DNA of 64,000 nt from an uncultured Opitutales bacterium. GTDB lineage: Bacteria; Verrucomicrobiota; Verrucomicrobiia; Opitutales; Intestinicryptomonadaceae. The notes under the pieces were generated by a model. That model was not told the DNA's origin. It saw only the letters and a list, made by a program, of their open reading frames with translations, and did not search any database. The stretch is from contig URAJ01000001.1 of NCBI GenBank assembly GCA_900545715.1, positions 1-64,000 on the forward strand, read 5' to 3'. A program made the translations under genes and the position numbers. This document shows, one piece after another, positions 22,909 through 31,878 of this stretch; the first letter of the stretch is position 1; each line of letters opens with the position of its first letter.

Positions 22909-23313
22909 TTAACGGCCTTCAAACATGTTCATATTCTTGGCAATCGCATTGAAAATCTGCTGGCTCTTCATGAGATTGCCGCTGCCGTAGTCTATCACGA
23001 CTTCGACTTCGTTGTTTTGTACTTGTTTCAGCCACACGACGATTTTTATGTCGAGCTCCGCGCGGGCGTATATCAGCCAAGAGTTGTCTCCGGGTATCTG
23101 CCCCACCCTGAAATATTTCAGGTCGCGCTCAAGGGCGATGTTTGTGGATTTAAACGCCGAATTTATATTGCCGGCCAATTTACCGGAAAACGATCCAGAT
23201 ATTTCGTCATAAGAAGCCAGCGGGAAGGCGCGGGAATCCACAACCACGTTGGTCGTGCACGCACCTACAAATAGCGCTGTCGCGGAAATTGCCATTAGAA
23301 ATAATTTTTTCAT
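22909..23313 (-). CDS. Predicted lipoprotein
   Basis: 134 residues; MKKLFLMAISATALFVGACT is a lipoprotein signal peptide with lipobox VGAC, so the mature protein is anchored by Cys19. The rest is a mixed alpha/beta domain (SFSGKLAGNINSAFKSTNIA, ERDLKYFRVGQ, LDIKIVVWLKQVQNNEVEVV), which resembles small periplasmic lipoproteins of the DUF3568 kind, but this is not firm. Confidence 0.75.
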   Translation of the reverse strand: MKKLFLMAISATALFVGACTTNVVVDSRAFPLASYDEISGSFSGKLAGNINSAFKSTNIALERDLKYFRVGQIPGDNSWLIYARAELDIKIVVWLKQVQNNEVEVVIDYGSGNLMKSQQIFNAIAKNMNMFEGR

Positions 23314-23589
23314 AATGAAGGAATATCTTATAATTATTTGAATTATGCAATCAAAAAAGGCGCATTTGCATTGTAGCGGGATTTAACCTCCCCCAAGCTA
23401 AATTGCAGCTTGCCGCCCCGCAAAAATCGGACATTTTAATATATGCGCGCATTTGCCGCCCCATGCGGATTCTCTAAAATATAAGCCATTCATAAAAACG
23501 GTATCCGCATTGCCGTAAAAAAATCAAAGAACTGCCGATTTTGCCCGCAATAGAATAAAAAAATTCGGGCAACGATTGCGCCGCCCGAT
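23314..23589. other. Non-coding AT-rich stretch
   Basis: No convincing frame or structure is seen between the lipoprotein gene and the next terminator; it holds the lipoprotein promoter region and is AT-rich near 23320-23350. Confidence 0.5.
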
Positions 23590-23622
23590 AAAAAAACCCG
23601 GGCGATTAAATCGCTCGGGCGG
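23590..23622 (-). terminator. Rho-independent terminator
   Basis: Leftward reading gives CCCGAGCGAT, loop, ATCGCCCGGG (one mismatch) and TTTTTTT. It ends the transcript of the small basic gene at 23726-23899. Confidence 0.8.
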
Positions 23623-23725
23623 ATTGCCACGCTTTGCGTTTTTATTGTACGAATCTGCAAACCCGACACTTTGGCCGCAATAATTAGCCGCAGTTTATAT
23701 CGGAATGCGCGGCGGAAGGAGAGCG

Positions 23726-23899
23726 CTATTCGGCGTCTCTTTTCCAAACAATTTTGGCTTCGGCTTTCAAGGCGCTTTCGCGCTGCTTGCGTTTACGGGA
23801 GGCCAAAAGCCTCTGCCTTTGTGCATTGGGCTTTTTGCCTGCGCTTTTTTTGCCGGGTTTGCGCTTCGCGCATGAAGACCACTGGATAAGTCCGCTCAT
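23726..23899 (-). CDS. Small, very basic protein (57 aa)
   Basis: ATG 23899 to TAG 23726. The product starts MSGLIQWSSCAKRKPGKKSA and continues with KPNAQRQRLLASRKRKQRES and a short tail ending KRDAE; about one third of residues are Lys or Arg. AAGAAAG lies upstream and a good terminator downstream, which supports expression. It may bind nucleic acid or ribosomes; no family recognised. Confidence 0.55.
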   Translation of the reverse strand: MSGLIQWSSCAKRKPGKKSAGKKPNAQRQRLLASRKRKQRESALKAEAKIVWKRDAE

Positions 23900-24051
23900 T
23901 TTTGAATCTTTCTTATTATTGTTAAAAATATAAAATTGTTTAAGCGAAGTAAGCTACCTTTTTTTTTCTCGCGTTCCAGCTTTTTTTTCATTTTTTTACA
24001 AAAACCGCAACTTTTAGGAATTATCGGAGTTTAATAAAGTAAAAAACCGAT

Positions 24052-24648
24052 ATGGCGGTCGCGGCAAAAATAGAGAATATGAACAGCGGGCGGAAAGAGA
24101 CGGAACGAACTTTTCCCGATCCGGACGCAATTTTAATGACGGAAGTTGCGGGAGGGTCGGAACACGCATTGAGAATGATAATTGAAAAGTGGAAAAATCC
24201 GCTCGCAAATTATTTCTACAGGTCTGTGCGCAATGTTCACACGGCGGAAGACATGGCCCAGCAGACTTTCGTAAACTTGTACAAGGCAAGATGCTCCTAT
24301 ACCCCTACAGCAAAATTTTCTACATACCTTTTTCACATTGCAAGGCATGTGCTAATAAACGAGTTTAGGAAATCCGCCCGCCGGCCGTGCGAGCCTACCG
24401 ACCCGTCTGAAATCAAGGCCACCGCTCCAAACGGAAGGAGCGACCTTGAGACCTCCGAGCTCGAAGAAATCTTTTACACAACACTCGAACAACTGCCCGA
24501 AAATCAGAGGACCGCAATATTGCTATATAAACAACAGGAGCTGACTTACGAGGAAATCGCAGCCTCGATGGAGGCGAGCGTTTCCGCCGTAAAAACATGG
24601 ATATTCAGGGCAAGAACAGCGTTGAAGGAGGCGTTGAAAAATGTCTGA
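24052..24648 (+). CDS. ECF-type RNA polymerase sigma factor
   Basis: 198 residues. Sigma region 2: MIIEKWKNPLANYFYRSVRN and AEDMAQQTFVNLYKAR, then YLFHIARHVLINEFRKSARR. Region 4: LPENQRTAILLYKQQELTYE and EIAASMEASVSAVKTWIFRA, a clear HTH. It lacks region 1 and 3, as ECF factors do. An alternative start at 24079 fits as well. The next gene overlaps by 8 bp and encodes a one-span membrane protein likely to be its anti-sigma. Confidence 0.9.
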   Translation: MAVAAKIENMNSGRKETERTFPDPDAILMTEVAGGSEHALRMIIEKWKNPLANYFYRSVRNVHTAEDMAQQTFVNLYKARCSYTPTAKFSTYLFHIARHVLINEFRKSARRPCEPTDPSEIKATAPNGRSDLETSELEEIFYTTLEQLPENQRTAILLYKQQELTYEEIAASMEASVSAVKTWIFRARTALKEALKNV

Positions 24649-25141
24649 CAATACAAAAGTAAACAACAGCCACTTTGGCAAAAATAGTCCGGCCACCCCA
24701 GCCCCCAAAGGCTTAAAAAACGCGGACGACGTTTTTGATACTCTCATAACCGCAAGCCCCATACGTTGCGGCGACAACTTTGCAGACATTGTTCTTTCCG
24801 CCGTCAAAAAGCCTTCCCAAGAGGATGAACTCGCCGACAGCCTTTTAAAGTCGCAGCCTATACGACTCGGAAGATCCTTCGACAATCGCTGTCTCACCCT
24901 TTGCCTAAACGCCGGGAAACCTTTTCTCGACAGATTCTCACTCGCATTTTCTTCGGCCGCAGCATGCGCACTGATTGCTGTTACATCTTTCACAGGCATT
25001 TTGAAGGAAAAGAACCTTGCCTACACTGAATTGAGCGAAGACTACGCAAAACTTTCCAAAATGTCGCAAGAGGTATCCGACCTATCCGTATTTCTCGTTC
25101 AAGAAGTATTCTTCGACGCGCTTCAAGCCCCGAGGCGCTAA
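24641..25141 (+). CDS. Probable membrane anti-sigma factor partner
   Basis: 166 residues, overlapping the sigma gene by 8 bp. A polar N-terminal part with a repeated pattern (VFDTLITASPIRCGDNFADI and LADSLLKSQPIRLGRSFDNR) is followed by one membrane helix (SLAFSSAAACALIAVTSFTG) and a short coiled tail (LAYTELSEDYAKLSKMSQEV). The cytosolic half would bind the sigma factor. No canonical zinc-binding anti-sigma motif (HxxxCxxC) is seen, so the assignment rests on gene order and topology. Confidence 0.6.
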   Translation: MSDNTKVNNSHFGKNSPATPAPKGLKNADDVFDTLITASPIRCGDNFADIVLSAVKKPSQEDELADSLLKSQPIRLGRSFDNRCLTLCLNAGKPFLDRFSLAFSSAAACALIAVTSFTGILKEKNLAYTELSEDYAKLSKMSQEVSDLSVFLVQEVFFDALQAPRR

Positions 25142-25573
25142 CTCACGGCAGTTAACCAAAACCTACAAAATACCAAAAAAATTTCCCAGACAATCTTCAA
25201 GTCCCGATTATCTAACGGTTTTGCAAGTGGCAAAAGCCGCGCATAAAAAATACGCCCGCGCAATTTTCTTTCGGAGGCGCTTTATTTTTGCAGAATAAAT
25301 CACAACATATCCCAGCGCCGTTTTTTATTTTTAACGCGGATATTTTTTTGTGGGGGCAATCAATCTAAAAAAAAATTTTGAAGTAGCATGGAGGACTAAC
25401 CCCCATAAAAAATACCGCGCGCCAAACCGCCGCAAAGCCGCAAATCCCGCGCGACAAAAAAAAGCGCCGACTGCATGCCTGGCGCCAGAGCAAACAAGCT
25501 TAATTAGAACTTATTCGCATTACTCGAAAGATTTATTAGTCAGTCTGTCGGAGTCCGCCTCAAATAAGGTTAA
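25142..25573. other. Non-coding region with a decayed copy of the nagB 3' end
   Basis: No sensible gene; a plus-strand frame at 25350-25592 is antisense to the nagB tail. The last 65 bases (25500-25569) closely resemble the end of nagB (see the separate entry). Confidence 0.6.
25500..25569 (-). pseudogene. Degenerate tandem duplicate of the nagB 3' end
   Basis: Leftward, this stretch reads GAGGCGGACTCC, LTNKSFE, then GCGAATAAG...TAATTAA; nagB ends EAAASKLKNKSYYEF with GCGAATAAGCCGTAATTAA. A 21-bp block (TTAATTAnnnCTTATTCGCAT) matches 18 of 21 at 25500 and 25570. About 9 bases are deleted and the frame is broken. Confidence 0.6.
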
Positions 25574-26344
25574 TTACGGCTTATTCGCATAAACAAATTC
25601 GTAATAAGATTTATTTTTCAGCTTGGAAGCCGCTGCCTCGTCGAGAAAAACTTTGACATTGGGGTGGAGTTGCAGGGCGCTTGCGGGGACCGACGCCGTT
25701 ATCGGGCCTTCAGCCATATTCGCGACAGCTTCCGCCTTGCCCTCTCCGAACGCCAGCAAAACTATCTCGCGGGAATCCAATATTGTGCCGATTCCCATTG
25801 TTATGGCGTGCAGGGGGACTTTTGATATGTCTCCGCCAAAGAAGCGCGCATTGTCGGAGCGCGTTTTTTCAGTGAGCGTCTTAACGCGCGTGCGTGAGCC
25901 GAGCGACGATGAGGGCTCGTTAAAACCGATGTGCCCGTCGGTTCCTATGCCGAGAATCTGCAAGTCTATGCCGCCGCACAGGCGGATTTTATTTTCGTAC
26001 TGCACGCAATACGCCCTGACATTCGGTGCGCAGCCGTTCGGGATATGGGTGTTGGATTTGTCTATATCTATTTTTGAAAACAGATTTTCATCCATGAAAT
26101 ATCGGTAGGAATTTGAGTCTGTCGGCGGCATTCCCACGTATTCGTCGAGATTGAACGTGGAGACTTTTTTAAAAGAAAGCTCTCCGTTTTTGCACATTTC
26201 TACGAGCTTGCAGTACAGCTCCAAAACCGTGCCGCCCGTCGCGAGCCCGAGGACGCTCGCCCTCTTGTCTCGAAGTTGTTTTTTTACGACTTCTGCAGCT
26301 CTTGCCGACGCTTCTTTTGAATCTTTGGATATTACAATTTCCAT
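25574..26344 (-). CDS. nagB: Glucosamine-6-phosphate deaminase
   Basis: 256 residues. VLGLATGGTVLELYCKLVEM is the phosphate loop, FNLDEYVGMP holds the catalytic Asp-Glu, and LGIGTDGHIGFNEPSSS holds the active-site Asp/His/Glu set of NagB. It converts glucosamine-6-phosphate to fructose-6-phosphate and ammonia. The gene lies 2 bp after a PIG-L deacetylase gene, so both are likely one transcript for amino-sugar use. Confidence 0.95.
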   Translation of the reverse strand: MEIVISKDSKEASARAAEVVKKQLRDKRASVLGLATGGTVLELYCKLVEMCKNGELSFKKVSTFNLDEYVGMPPTDSNSYRYFMDENLFSKIDIDKSNTHIPNGCAPNVRAYCVQYENKIRLCGGIDLQILGIGTDGHIGFNEPSSSLGSRTRVKTLTEKTRSDNARFFGGDISKVPLHAITMGIGTILDSREIVLLAFGEGKAEAVANMAEGPITASVPASALQLHPNVKVFLDEAAASKLKNKSYYEFVYANKP

Positions 26345-26346
26345 AG

Positions 26347-27255
26347 TTATTTAGCAAATAAAGTTGATGAGTTGGTTTCCTTTGGAAGGAAGCGGCCCTT
26401 GAAGGCGTCGCGCCAGCCCCGCGGAGTTTTTATTTTTGCACGCAGCAATACGGCGAAAGCAAAATTCGGAGCGGCATTGCCCTGCCCGCCGACAATTTCG
26501 CCACCGCGGCGCACGTTGTCTGACATCCACGATGGTATCCTTATGTGGTACGGATTGCGCTCAACCTCCTTGGTATGGCATGAAGTCGCCTCCATCTGAA
26601 ACCCCAGAATGTCCTCCGGAATTTCAACCATTAGGTTCGGAGATTTCATAGCCCCCCAATATTCGGTTTCGAACACCATTCCGCCGTACGAATCCCCGAG
26701 GATTTCAAGGGCGTCCGACAGCAGTAGCGACACTCCGCAATGGGTCTTGTTCCAGTCGTTTTTGTGCGGGAAAAATATTGCCGCCGGATTTTCGGAGGAA
26801 ATTATTTCGGCAATTTCTTCGGAGGCCGCGCGCCACGCTGGCGTTCCACGCGACTTGGGGTTTATGTTGTCGAAGCCCTCGCCGTCTGCGCATATTTTCA
26901 AATCCCAAGAGAGCCTCTTGCAGCATTCCGCAAGCTCTGCGCGCCTTCCGGGCCTGCGGGCCTTGTTTGAGCCGAGCGTCACGGCAACGTCGGTGACTTT
27001 AAAACCGCATTCCCTCATCATGCGCATAGCCAAGCCGCCGGACATCGACTCGTCGTCGGGGTGCGGCGCAAATATCAAAACCCTCTTTTGCGATTTAAGG
27101 TACCTGGGAGCGCATGTTTGCGCAAAATCGGCAGAATCCGCCTTAAATGTTTCTCCGAAGGCTTTCCCCACTTCGCACGGCGCCCCAAGCGGGATTTCCG
27201 CCGCCCGCGACAACAGTTGTTTTAGTTCTTCCGCGTATTCCAGATAATTTTTCAT
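26347..27255 (-). CDS. PIG-L/LmbE family deacetylase
   Basis: 302 residues. LIFAPHPDDESMSGGLAMRM is the AHPDDE motif with zinc ligands His and Asp; FFPHKNDWNKTHCGVS supplies the third His. The family deacetylates N-acetylglucosaminyl compounds. As it precedes nagB, deacetylation of a GlcNAc derivative before deamination is a reasonable idea; the substrate is not shown. The N-terminal ~45 residues are a helical extension. Confidence 0.85.
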   Translation of the reverse strand: MKNYLEYAEELKQLLSRAAEIPLGAPCEVGKAFGETFKADSADFAQTCAPRYLKSQKRVLIFAPHPDDESMSGGLAMRMMRECGFKVTDVAVTLGSNKARRPGRRAELAECCKRLSWDLKICADGEGFDNINPKSRGTPAWRAASEEIAEIISSENPAAIFFPHKNDWNKTHCGVSLLLSDALEILGDSYGGMVFETEYWGAMKSPNLMVEIPEDILGFQMEATSCHTKEVERNPYHIRIPSWMSDNVRRGGEIVGGQGNAAPNFAFAVLLRAKIKTPRGWRDAFKGRFLPKETNSSTLFAK

Positions 27256-27390
27256 CTATGCGCGACTATTAAATATGCGTCAAAATGATTCAATCCATTT
27301 TATGCGCAACCGCCCAAAATCTGGTATATATTTCATTAAAATTCAAATATCGGTCAAAATAATAAAACTACTTTCCGAAGCTTAGCGCCG

Positions 27391-28893
27391 TTATGAGCGC
27401 CTGTCCCACATATATTGGGTTATGCCCATCTTTTCGAGTGACGACTTTAAGTCTTCGTCCTTATCGCTTATAACCAAAAGCTTGTCGCCCGCGGCGAGCT
27501 TTGTGCCGCCCTTTGGAATAAAAAACGACGTTCCGCGCCTGACCATCATCACGAGAGTGTGCTCCGGCAACTTAAAGCTCGCCAGCGTATCCCCTCCTGC
27601 GAGTATCTCGGGGGTCACCTCTATCTCAACCATCGCCGACTTTATCTCCTCGGGGAGCTCCACGCCGAAAGCTGTTGCGTCCTCAGGCGTCTTATCGTCA
27701 ACGCCCAAAAGCCGAGCCATCGTGGTGACTGTCATTCCCTGCACTACGAGCGAAAGTATCGTTATAAAAAACACTATGTTAAACATCGTATGCGCCTGCG
27801 AGACCTCGTACGTCAAAAGGTATGTCGCAAAGACTATCGGCACTGCGCCGCGCAAGCCAACCCACGAAACGTAATTGACCGCGCTCCGCGAAAATTTGCG
27901 AAACGGCGCAAGGCAGAGCACGACGCTCATCGGACGCCCGAAAAGTATCATGAACGCCCCGACCGCAAGCCCCATTCCAGCAACAGGCAGAAGTTCGCTC
28001 GGGTTTACGAGTAGGCCGAGGGTAAGGAACATCACAATCTGCCACAGCCAGCTGAAATCGTCGAAGAAGCGCGTAATGCTGCGCCTGTGTATCATTCGGC
28101 TGTTTCCGACCACCAGCCCCGACAGATATACTGCAAGATATCCGTTGCCCATGAGGGCGTCGGTGATTGAATAGACAAACAGCACGCACGCAAACATAAA
28201 CACGGAATACAGAGACTGGTTTGAAAGATTTATGTTGTTTACAACCCATACAATGATTTTAGCGGCAAGCACCCCGACAGTTGCGCCGACCACTATTTGT
28301 ATGCCAAAATCCGCAAGCCCAGAATATGAGAATTCCCCTGCGTTTATGTACGATATTGTCGCCATTGCCAGCAAGAACGCCATTGGGTCGTTGCTTCCGC
28401 TTTCAAGCTCCAACAGCGGGCGTAGATTCTCCTTCAAGGCAAGGCCTTTGGAGCGCAAGAGTGCGAATACCGACGCGGAGTCTGTCGAAGACATAACCGA
28501 CGCCAAAAGCAAAGACTGCGGGAAAGTAAAGCTCAAGCCGAAGAAAGACGCCACCGCCCATATAAACGCGCCAGTGAAAAACGCCGTAAAAACAACCCCG
28601 AAAGTGGCCAGCACAACCCCCGGGAACAAAACGGGTCTTATGTCCGAAAATTTAGTGTCAACGCCGCCCGAAAACAGTATGATTGAAAGCGACATTATGC
28701 CGATGAACTGCGCCGTGGAATAGTTCTGAAACGAAATTCCCAATCCGTCGACGCCCATAAACATTCCCGCCGCGAGGAATACGAGCAACGACGGCACTCC
28801 GAAGCGGAATCCCGCCTTTACAATCATTATGCTGAATATCAGCATAACCGACCCTATCAATAGGATATTTTCCGTTGTGAGTTCCACGACCAT
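27391..28893 (-). CDS. Potassium/proton antiporter, NhaP2/CPA1 type
   Basis: 500 residues, 12-13 membrane helices. LASVMSSTDSASVFALLRSK and ELESGSNDPMAFLLAMA contain the ion-binding acidic sites (TDSAS and SNDP) of the CPA1 family; WVGLRGAVPIVFATY is the usual downstream motif. The last ~90 residues (GGDTLASFKLPEHTLVMMVR, LAAGDKLLVISDKDE) form a TrkA_C (RCK-C) domain, as in NhaP2/CvrA, which senses ligands and regulates K+/H+ exchange. Monocistronic by appearance. Confidence 0.88.
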   Translation of the reverse strand: MVVELTTENILLIGSVMLIFSIMIVKAGFRFGVPSLLVFLAAGMFMGVDGLGISFQNYSTAQFIGIMSLSIILFSGGVDTKFSDIRPVLFPGVVLATFGVVFTAFFTGAFIWAVASFFGLSFTFPQSLLLASVMSSTDSASVFALLRSKGLALKENLRPLLELESGSNDPMAFLLAMATISYINAGEFSYSGLADFGIQIVVGATVGVLAAKIIVWVVNNINLSNQSLYSVFMFACVLFVYSITDALMGNGYLAVYLSGLVVGNSRMIHRRSITRFFDDFSWLWQIVMFLTLGLLVNPSELLPVAGMGLAVGAFMILFGRPMSVVLCLAPFRKFSRSAVNYVSWVGLRGAVPIVFATYLLTYEVSQAHTMFNIVFFITILSLVVQGMTVTTMARLLGVDDKTPEDATAFGVELPEEIKSAMVEIEVTPEILAGGDTLASFKLPEHTLVMMVRRGTSFFIPKGGTKLAAGDKLLVISDKDEDLKSSLEKMGITQYMWDRRS

Positions 28894-28988
28894 AGTAGAA
28901 AACTGTTGTCTTTGTTTCGGGAAAAATATTTTATTTTTATATCGTTAAAAAAAGAGTAATTCAAAAATAGAAAATGTACATAATTTTT

Positions 28989-29831
28989 ATGAAAAAAGTG
29001 TTGGCTTTAAAAATGGTGGCAATCGCGTGCGCGGTGTTTATGGCAATCGGATTTGCGCATGCGGCGAATGTCGAGGAAATTGACGCCCCGAGTGCGGCGA
29101 TGAACAAGAGCATTCCCGCCATAGTAATATTGCCGGATTCCTACGAAAAATCCGCCGACGCGCGCTATCCCGTGCTTTATTTGTTGCACGGATTCGGCGG
29201 AAACCACCAGATGTGGATAAGGATAAAGCCCGACCTTCAAAGGATAGCCAGCCTTTACAATATGATAATAGTCTGCCCCGACGGCGCGACATCATGGTAT
29301 TGGGACAGCCCCAAAAATCCGGAAATACGCTATCAGACATATGTAGCCGACGAGCTCGTAAAACTTATAGACTCAAAATACCGCACGATTCCCTCGCGCG
29401 AGGGCCGCGCAATAACGGGGCTCAGCATGGGCGGCCACGGCGGCTTGTGGCTTGGCATCAACCGCCCCGACGTTTTCGGCGCATGCGGTTCTATGAGCGG
29501 CGGAGTCGATATACGCCCGTTCCCGTACAACTGGAATATGGCAAAAAACCTCGGTCCATACGCCGAAAACAAAGATATTTGGGATACGCATACCGTAATG
29601 AACATAATCAACAAAATAAGCGCCACCCCAATTAAGATAATAATAGACTGCGGTACGGCAGACATATTCCACGACGTAAACGCAAAGCTGCACGAGAAGC
29701 TTTTATATTACAATATCCCGCACGACTACATATCGCGCCCGGGAGCCCACAATGCGCAATATTGGAATAATTCCATAGACTACCAAGCTCTGTTCTTCGC
29801 CAAGTTTTTTGCCCAGGCGCGCAGAAAATAG
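28989..29831 (+). CDS. Secreted esterase (alpha/beta hydrolase, EstA/feruloyl-type)
   Basis: 280 residues with signal peptide (LKMVAIACAVFMAIGFAHA). YPVLYLLHGFGGN is the oxyanion-loop motif, AITGLSMGGHGG carries nucleophile Ser, DCGTADIFHD supplies Asp and SRPGAHNAQYW the His. This is the tributyrin-esterase/S-formylglutathione-hydrolase-like family, often acting on acetylated or feruloylated polysaccharides outside the cell. Start at the second Met (28989); the first would add MYIIF. Terminator downstream. Confidence 0.85.
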   Translation: MKKVLALKMVAIACAVFMAIGFAHAANVEEIDAPSAAMNKSIPAIVILPDSYEKSADARYPVLYLLHGFGGNHQMWIRIKPDLQRIASLYNMIIVCPDGATSWYWDSPKNPEIRYQTYVADELVKLIDSKYRTIPSREGRAITGLSMGGHGGLWLGINRPDVFGACGSMSGGVDIRPFPYNWNMAKNLGPYAENKDIWDTHTVMNIINKISATPIKIIIDCGTADIFHDVNAKLHEKLLYYNIPHDYISRPGAHNAQYWNNSIDYQALFFAKFFAQARRK

Positions 29832-29864
29832 CGCAAGGCAGACAAAATAAGTACTCGGCGGCGC

Positions 29865-29898
29865 CTCGGGGAATCCGCAAGATTTCCCGAGCTTTTTG
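29865..29898 (+). terminator. Rho-independent terminator after esterase gene
   Basis: CTCGGGGAATC, loop CGCAA, GATTTCCCGAG (11 bp with one G-U) and CTTTTTG. Confidence 0.8.
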
Positions 29899-30831
29899 TG
29901 GGCATGCAACTATTAAAAAAATAGCGCGATAAACAAGCAAAAGCCCAAGCTGCGCTTCTTGCACTTCGCGATGGTTCCCCGCGCATTTTGGAGATATGCA
30001 ACTTTTTTAATTAGCGCGGCACAAAAAACTGCAACTATTTTAAGCATAGCCCGAAAGAGATGATGGAGCCCCCATTGCTTTTGAAGTTGCGCGCGGATTG
30101 TGGAAGTTGCGCGCTGATTCTGGAGATTTCGTCCTGCCCGCGCTTATAAAAATACCGCTGGATTGACAAAAGAATACGAGCGGCGCTTCTTGACTCTTCG
30201 AGGATTTATGGGACTTTCCGCTAGCATGCGGATTTTTTCATTGCGCAAAAATTAATCAAAACCCACGCATTTTAAACCGCGGTTTTTTATTGTAAAATAT
30301 TTCCGATTTTTTTCCCGCGACGAAGCAACGGGCGGGAATTTTCAGAATTTGCTGAAAACATTATGGCAAATTCGCTTTTGGGATTTTTACTGTTAGATTA
30401 TCCTCCTGTTTGGCGATCGTAAAATATGCAACATCTTGCATCATAAAGATTTTCTCCCACTGCACCAAGAAACAATTTTATTGTGTATCCCAAAACACCT
30501 AATGCGCGCAAGTTTTGCCCCGCACTCTCGGCGGCATGCAAAAGCGCGCCCCACAATTAGAGCGCGCCTGAAAATTTTTTTATATAGAGGTTAAGCGCCT
30601 GAAAAATACGTCTGCTTTTGAGTTTTTTGCCGCAAATTTAGCGGCGCGCGCGCATAATTGCCAAAATATTCCAAGCCCCGCACGTGCCCTTAACATTATT
30701 ATATACTCAGCGCGCCCCGTAAAAAGCGTTAATTACGTGAAAAATCGAGCGCTTGACGCTTAAATCTCCCACAAACTAACCTATGCAAGGCCAATGCGCA
30801 AAACATAGGTTTTGCGCATAGACAATCAAAA
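29899..30831. other. Long non-coding region between esterase and kinase genes
   Basis: About 930 bp with stops in all frames; short minus-strand frames look random. It has two nearly exact 20-bp tandem copies of GAAGTTGCGCGCGGATTGTG at 30083-30122 with a decayed third start. Nothing else is recognised, so it may be a decayed gene or hold small RNAs. Confidence 0.5.
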
Positions 30832-31779
30832 TTACAATGCCGACCAGACAAGCGCCGACGCTCCTAAAATCGCGGCGTCGCTCGCTGGAAGCTCGGAGGG
30901 CAAAAGTTTTACTTTGTTCCTGAAAACCGGCATCAGGTTCTTTTCCATCGACTCCCTCGTCGGTACGAGGAGCAAATCTCCGCTCTTTACAGGCCCTCCG
31001 AACAGGAAAATTGACGACGGGCGCGAAAAATGTATGAAATCCGCCAGGCATCTGCCCAAGATATTGCCCGTTATTTGATAGGTCTCGGCGGCGGCGATGT
31101 CGCCGGCTCTCGCCGCATCCTCGATTACCTTTGCGTCAAGCTCGCTCCACGGGACATTTGCCGCCGTTGACTGCCCGTTGTATTTTGCGACCATCTCGAG
31201 GTAAGTGCGCTTTATACCAGTGGCTGACGCGTAAGTTTCAAGACACCCTCTCTTTCCGCATCCGCACACTCTTCCGTTTACGACCGCGCACACGTGCCCG
31301 AGTTCCCCGGCAAAGCCGTCCGCGCCCAAAAGCAACTTTCCGTCAATGATTATGCCGGAGCCGAGCCCCGTGCCAAGGGTTATGACAATAAAGTGGTCGA
31401 GATTCCGCCCGCCGCCGTAAATTTTTTCGCCGAGAGCCGCGGCGTTGGCGTCATTGCTTAGGTAGATATGCTCGTATCCCATTGCCATTCGCAATGTTTC
31501 GACAATCGGCGCGCACCTTCCGAATGGGAGGTTCGGAGCGTAGTCGATAGTCCCCTTATAATAATTTCCGTTGGGCGCGCCTATGCCGACGCCGAGGCAT
31601 TCGCCGTCCGTATCGGCAGTCAGGAACGATATTGCACGTTCAAGCCCCTCCATGTACGAGGCAAAGTTATCGTAATCCGTTGTTTTAAATTCGTGGCGTT
31701 TGAGGACTGACCCCTTGTCGTCGACGGCGCCAAGTTTTGTGTTCGTGCCGCCTATGTCTATTCCGATTGCGTATTTCAT
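30832..31779 (-). CDS. ROK family sugar kinase (glucokinase-like)
   Basis: 315 residues from MKYAIGIDIGGTNTKLGAVD, which is the phosphate-binding DIGGT motif. APNLPFG, YLSNDANAAALGE (catalytic Asp in NDA) and GTGLGSGIIIDG follow; GHVCAVVNGRVCGCGKRGCL is the ROK zinc site (His plus three Cys). It phosphorylates glucose or an N-acetylated hexosamine; the region's nagB makes the latter possible. The frame extends 18 codons upstream but the ATG at 31779 matches the family start. Confidence 0.9.
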   Translation of the reverse strand: MKYAIGIDIGGTNTKLGAVDDKGSVLKRHEFKTTDYDNFASYMEGLERAISFLTADTDGECLGVGIGAPNGNYYKGTIDYAPNLPFGRCAPIVETLRMAMGYEHIYLSNDANAAALGEKIYGGGRNLDHFIVITLGTGLGSGIIIDGKLLLGADGFAGELGHVCAVVNGRVCGCGKRGCLETYASATGIKRTYLEMVAKYNGQSTAANVPWSELDAKVIEDAARAGDIAAAETYQITGNILGRCLADFIHFSRPSSIFLFGGPVKSGDLLLVPTRESMEKNLMPVFRNKVKLLPSELPASDAAILGASALVWSAL

Positions 31780-31878
31780 AAAAGCTTTACCAGTTCTAAA
31801 ACCGTCAAGATTGCATGTTTTTGGGAAAATCACAAATTAAAAGTTGAACTTTTTTATAAAAAAAGGAAACTAAACCAC

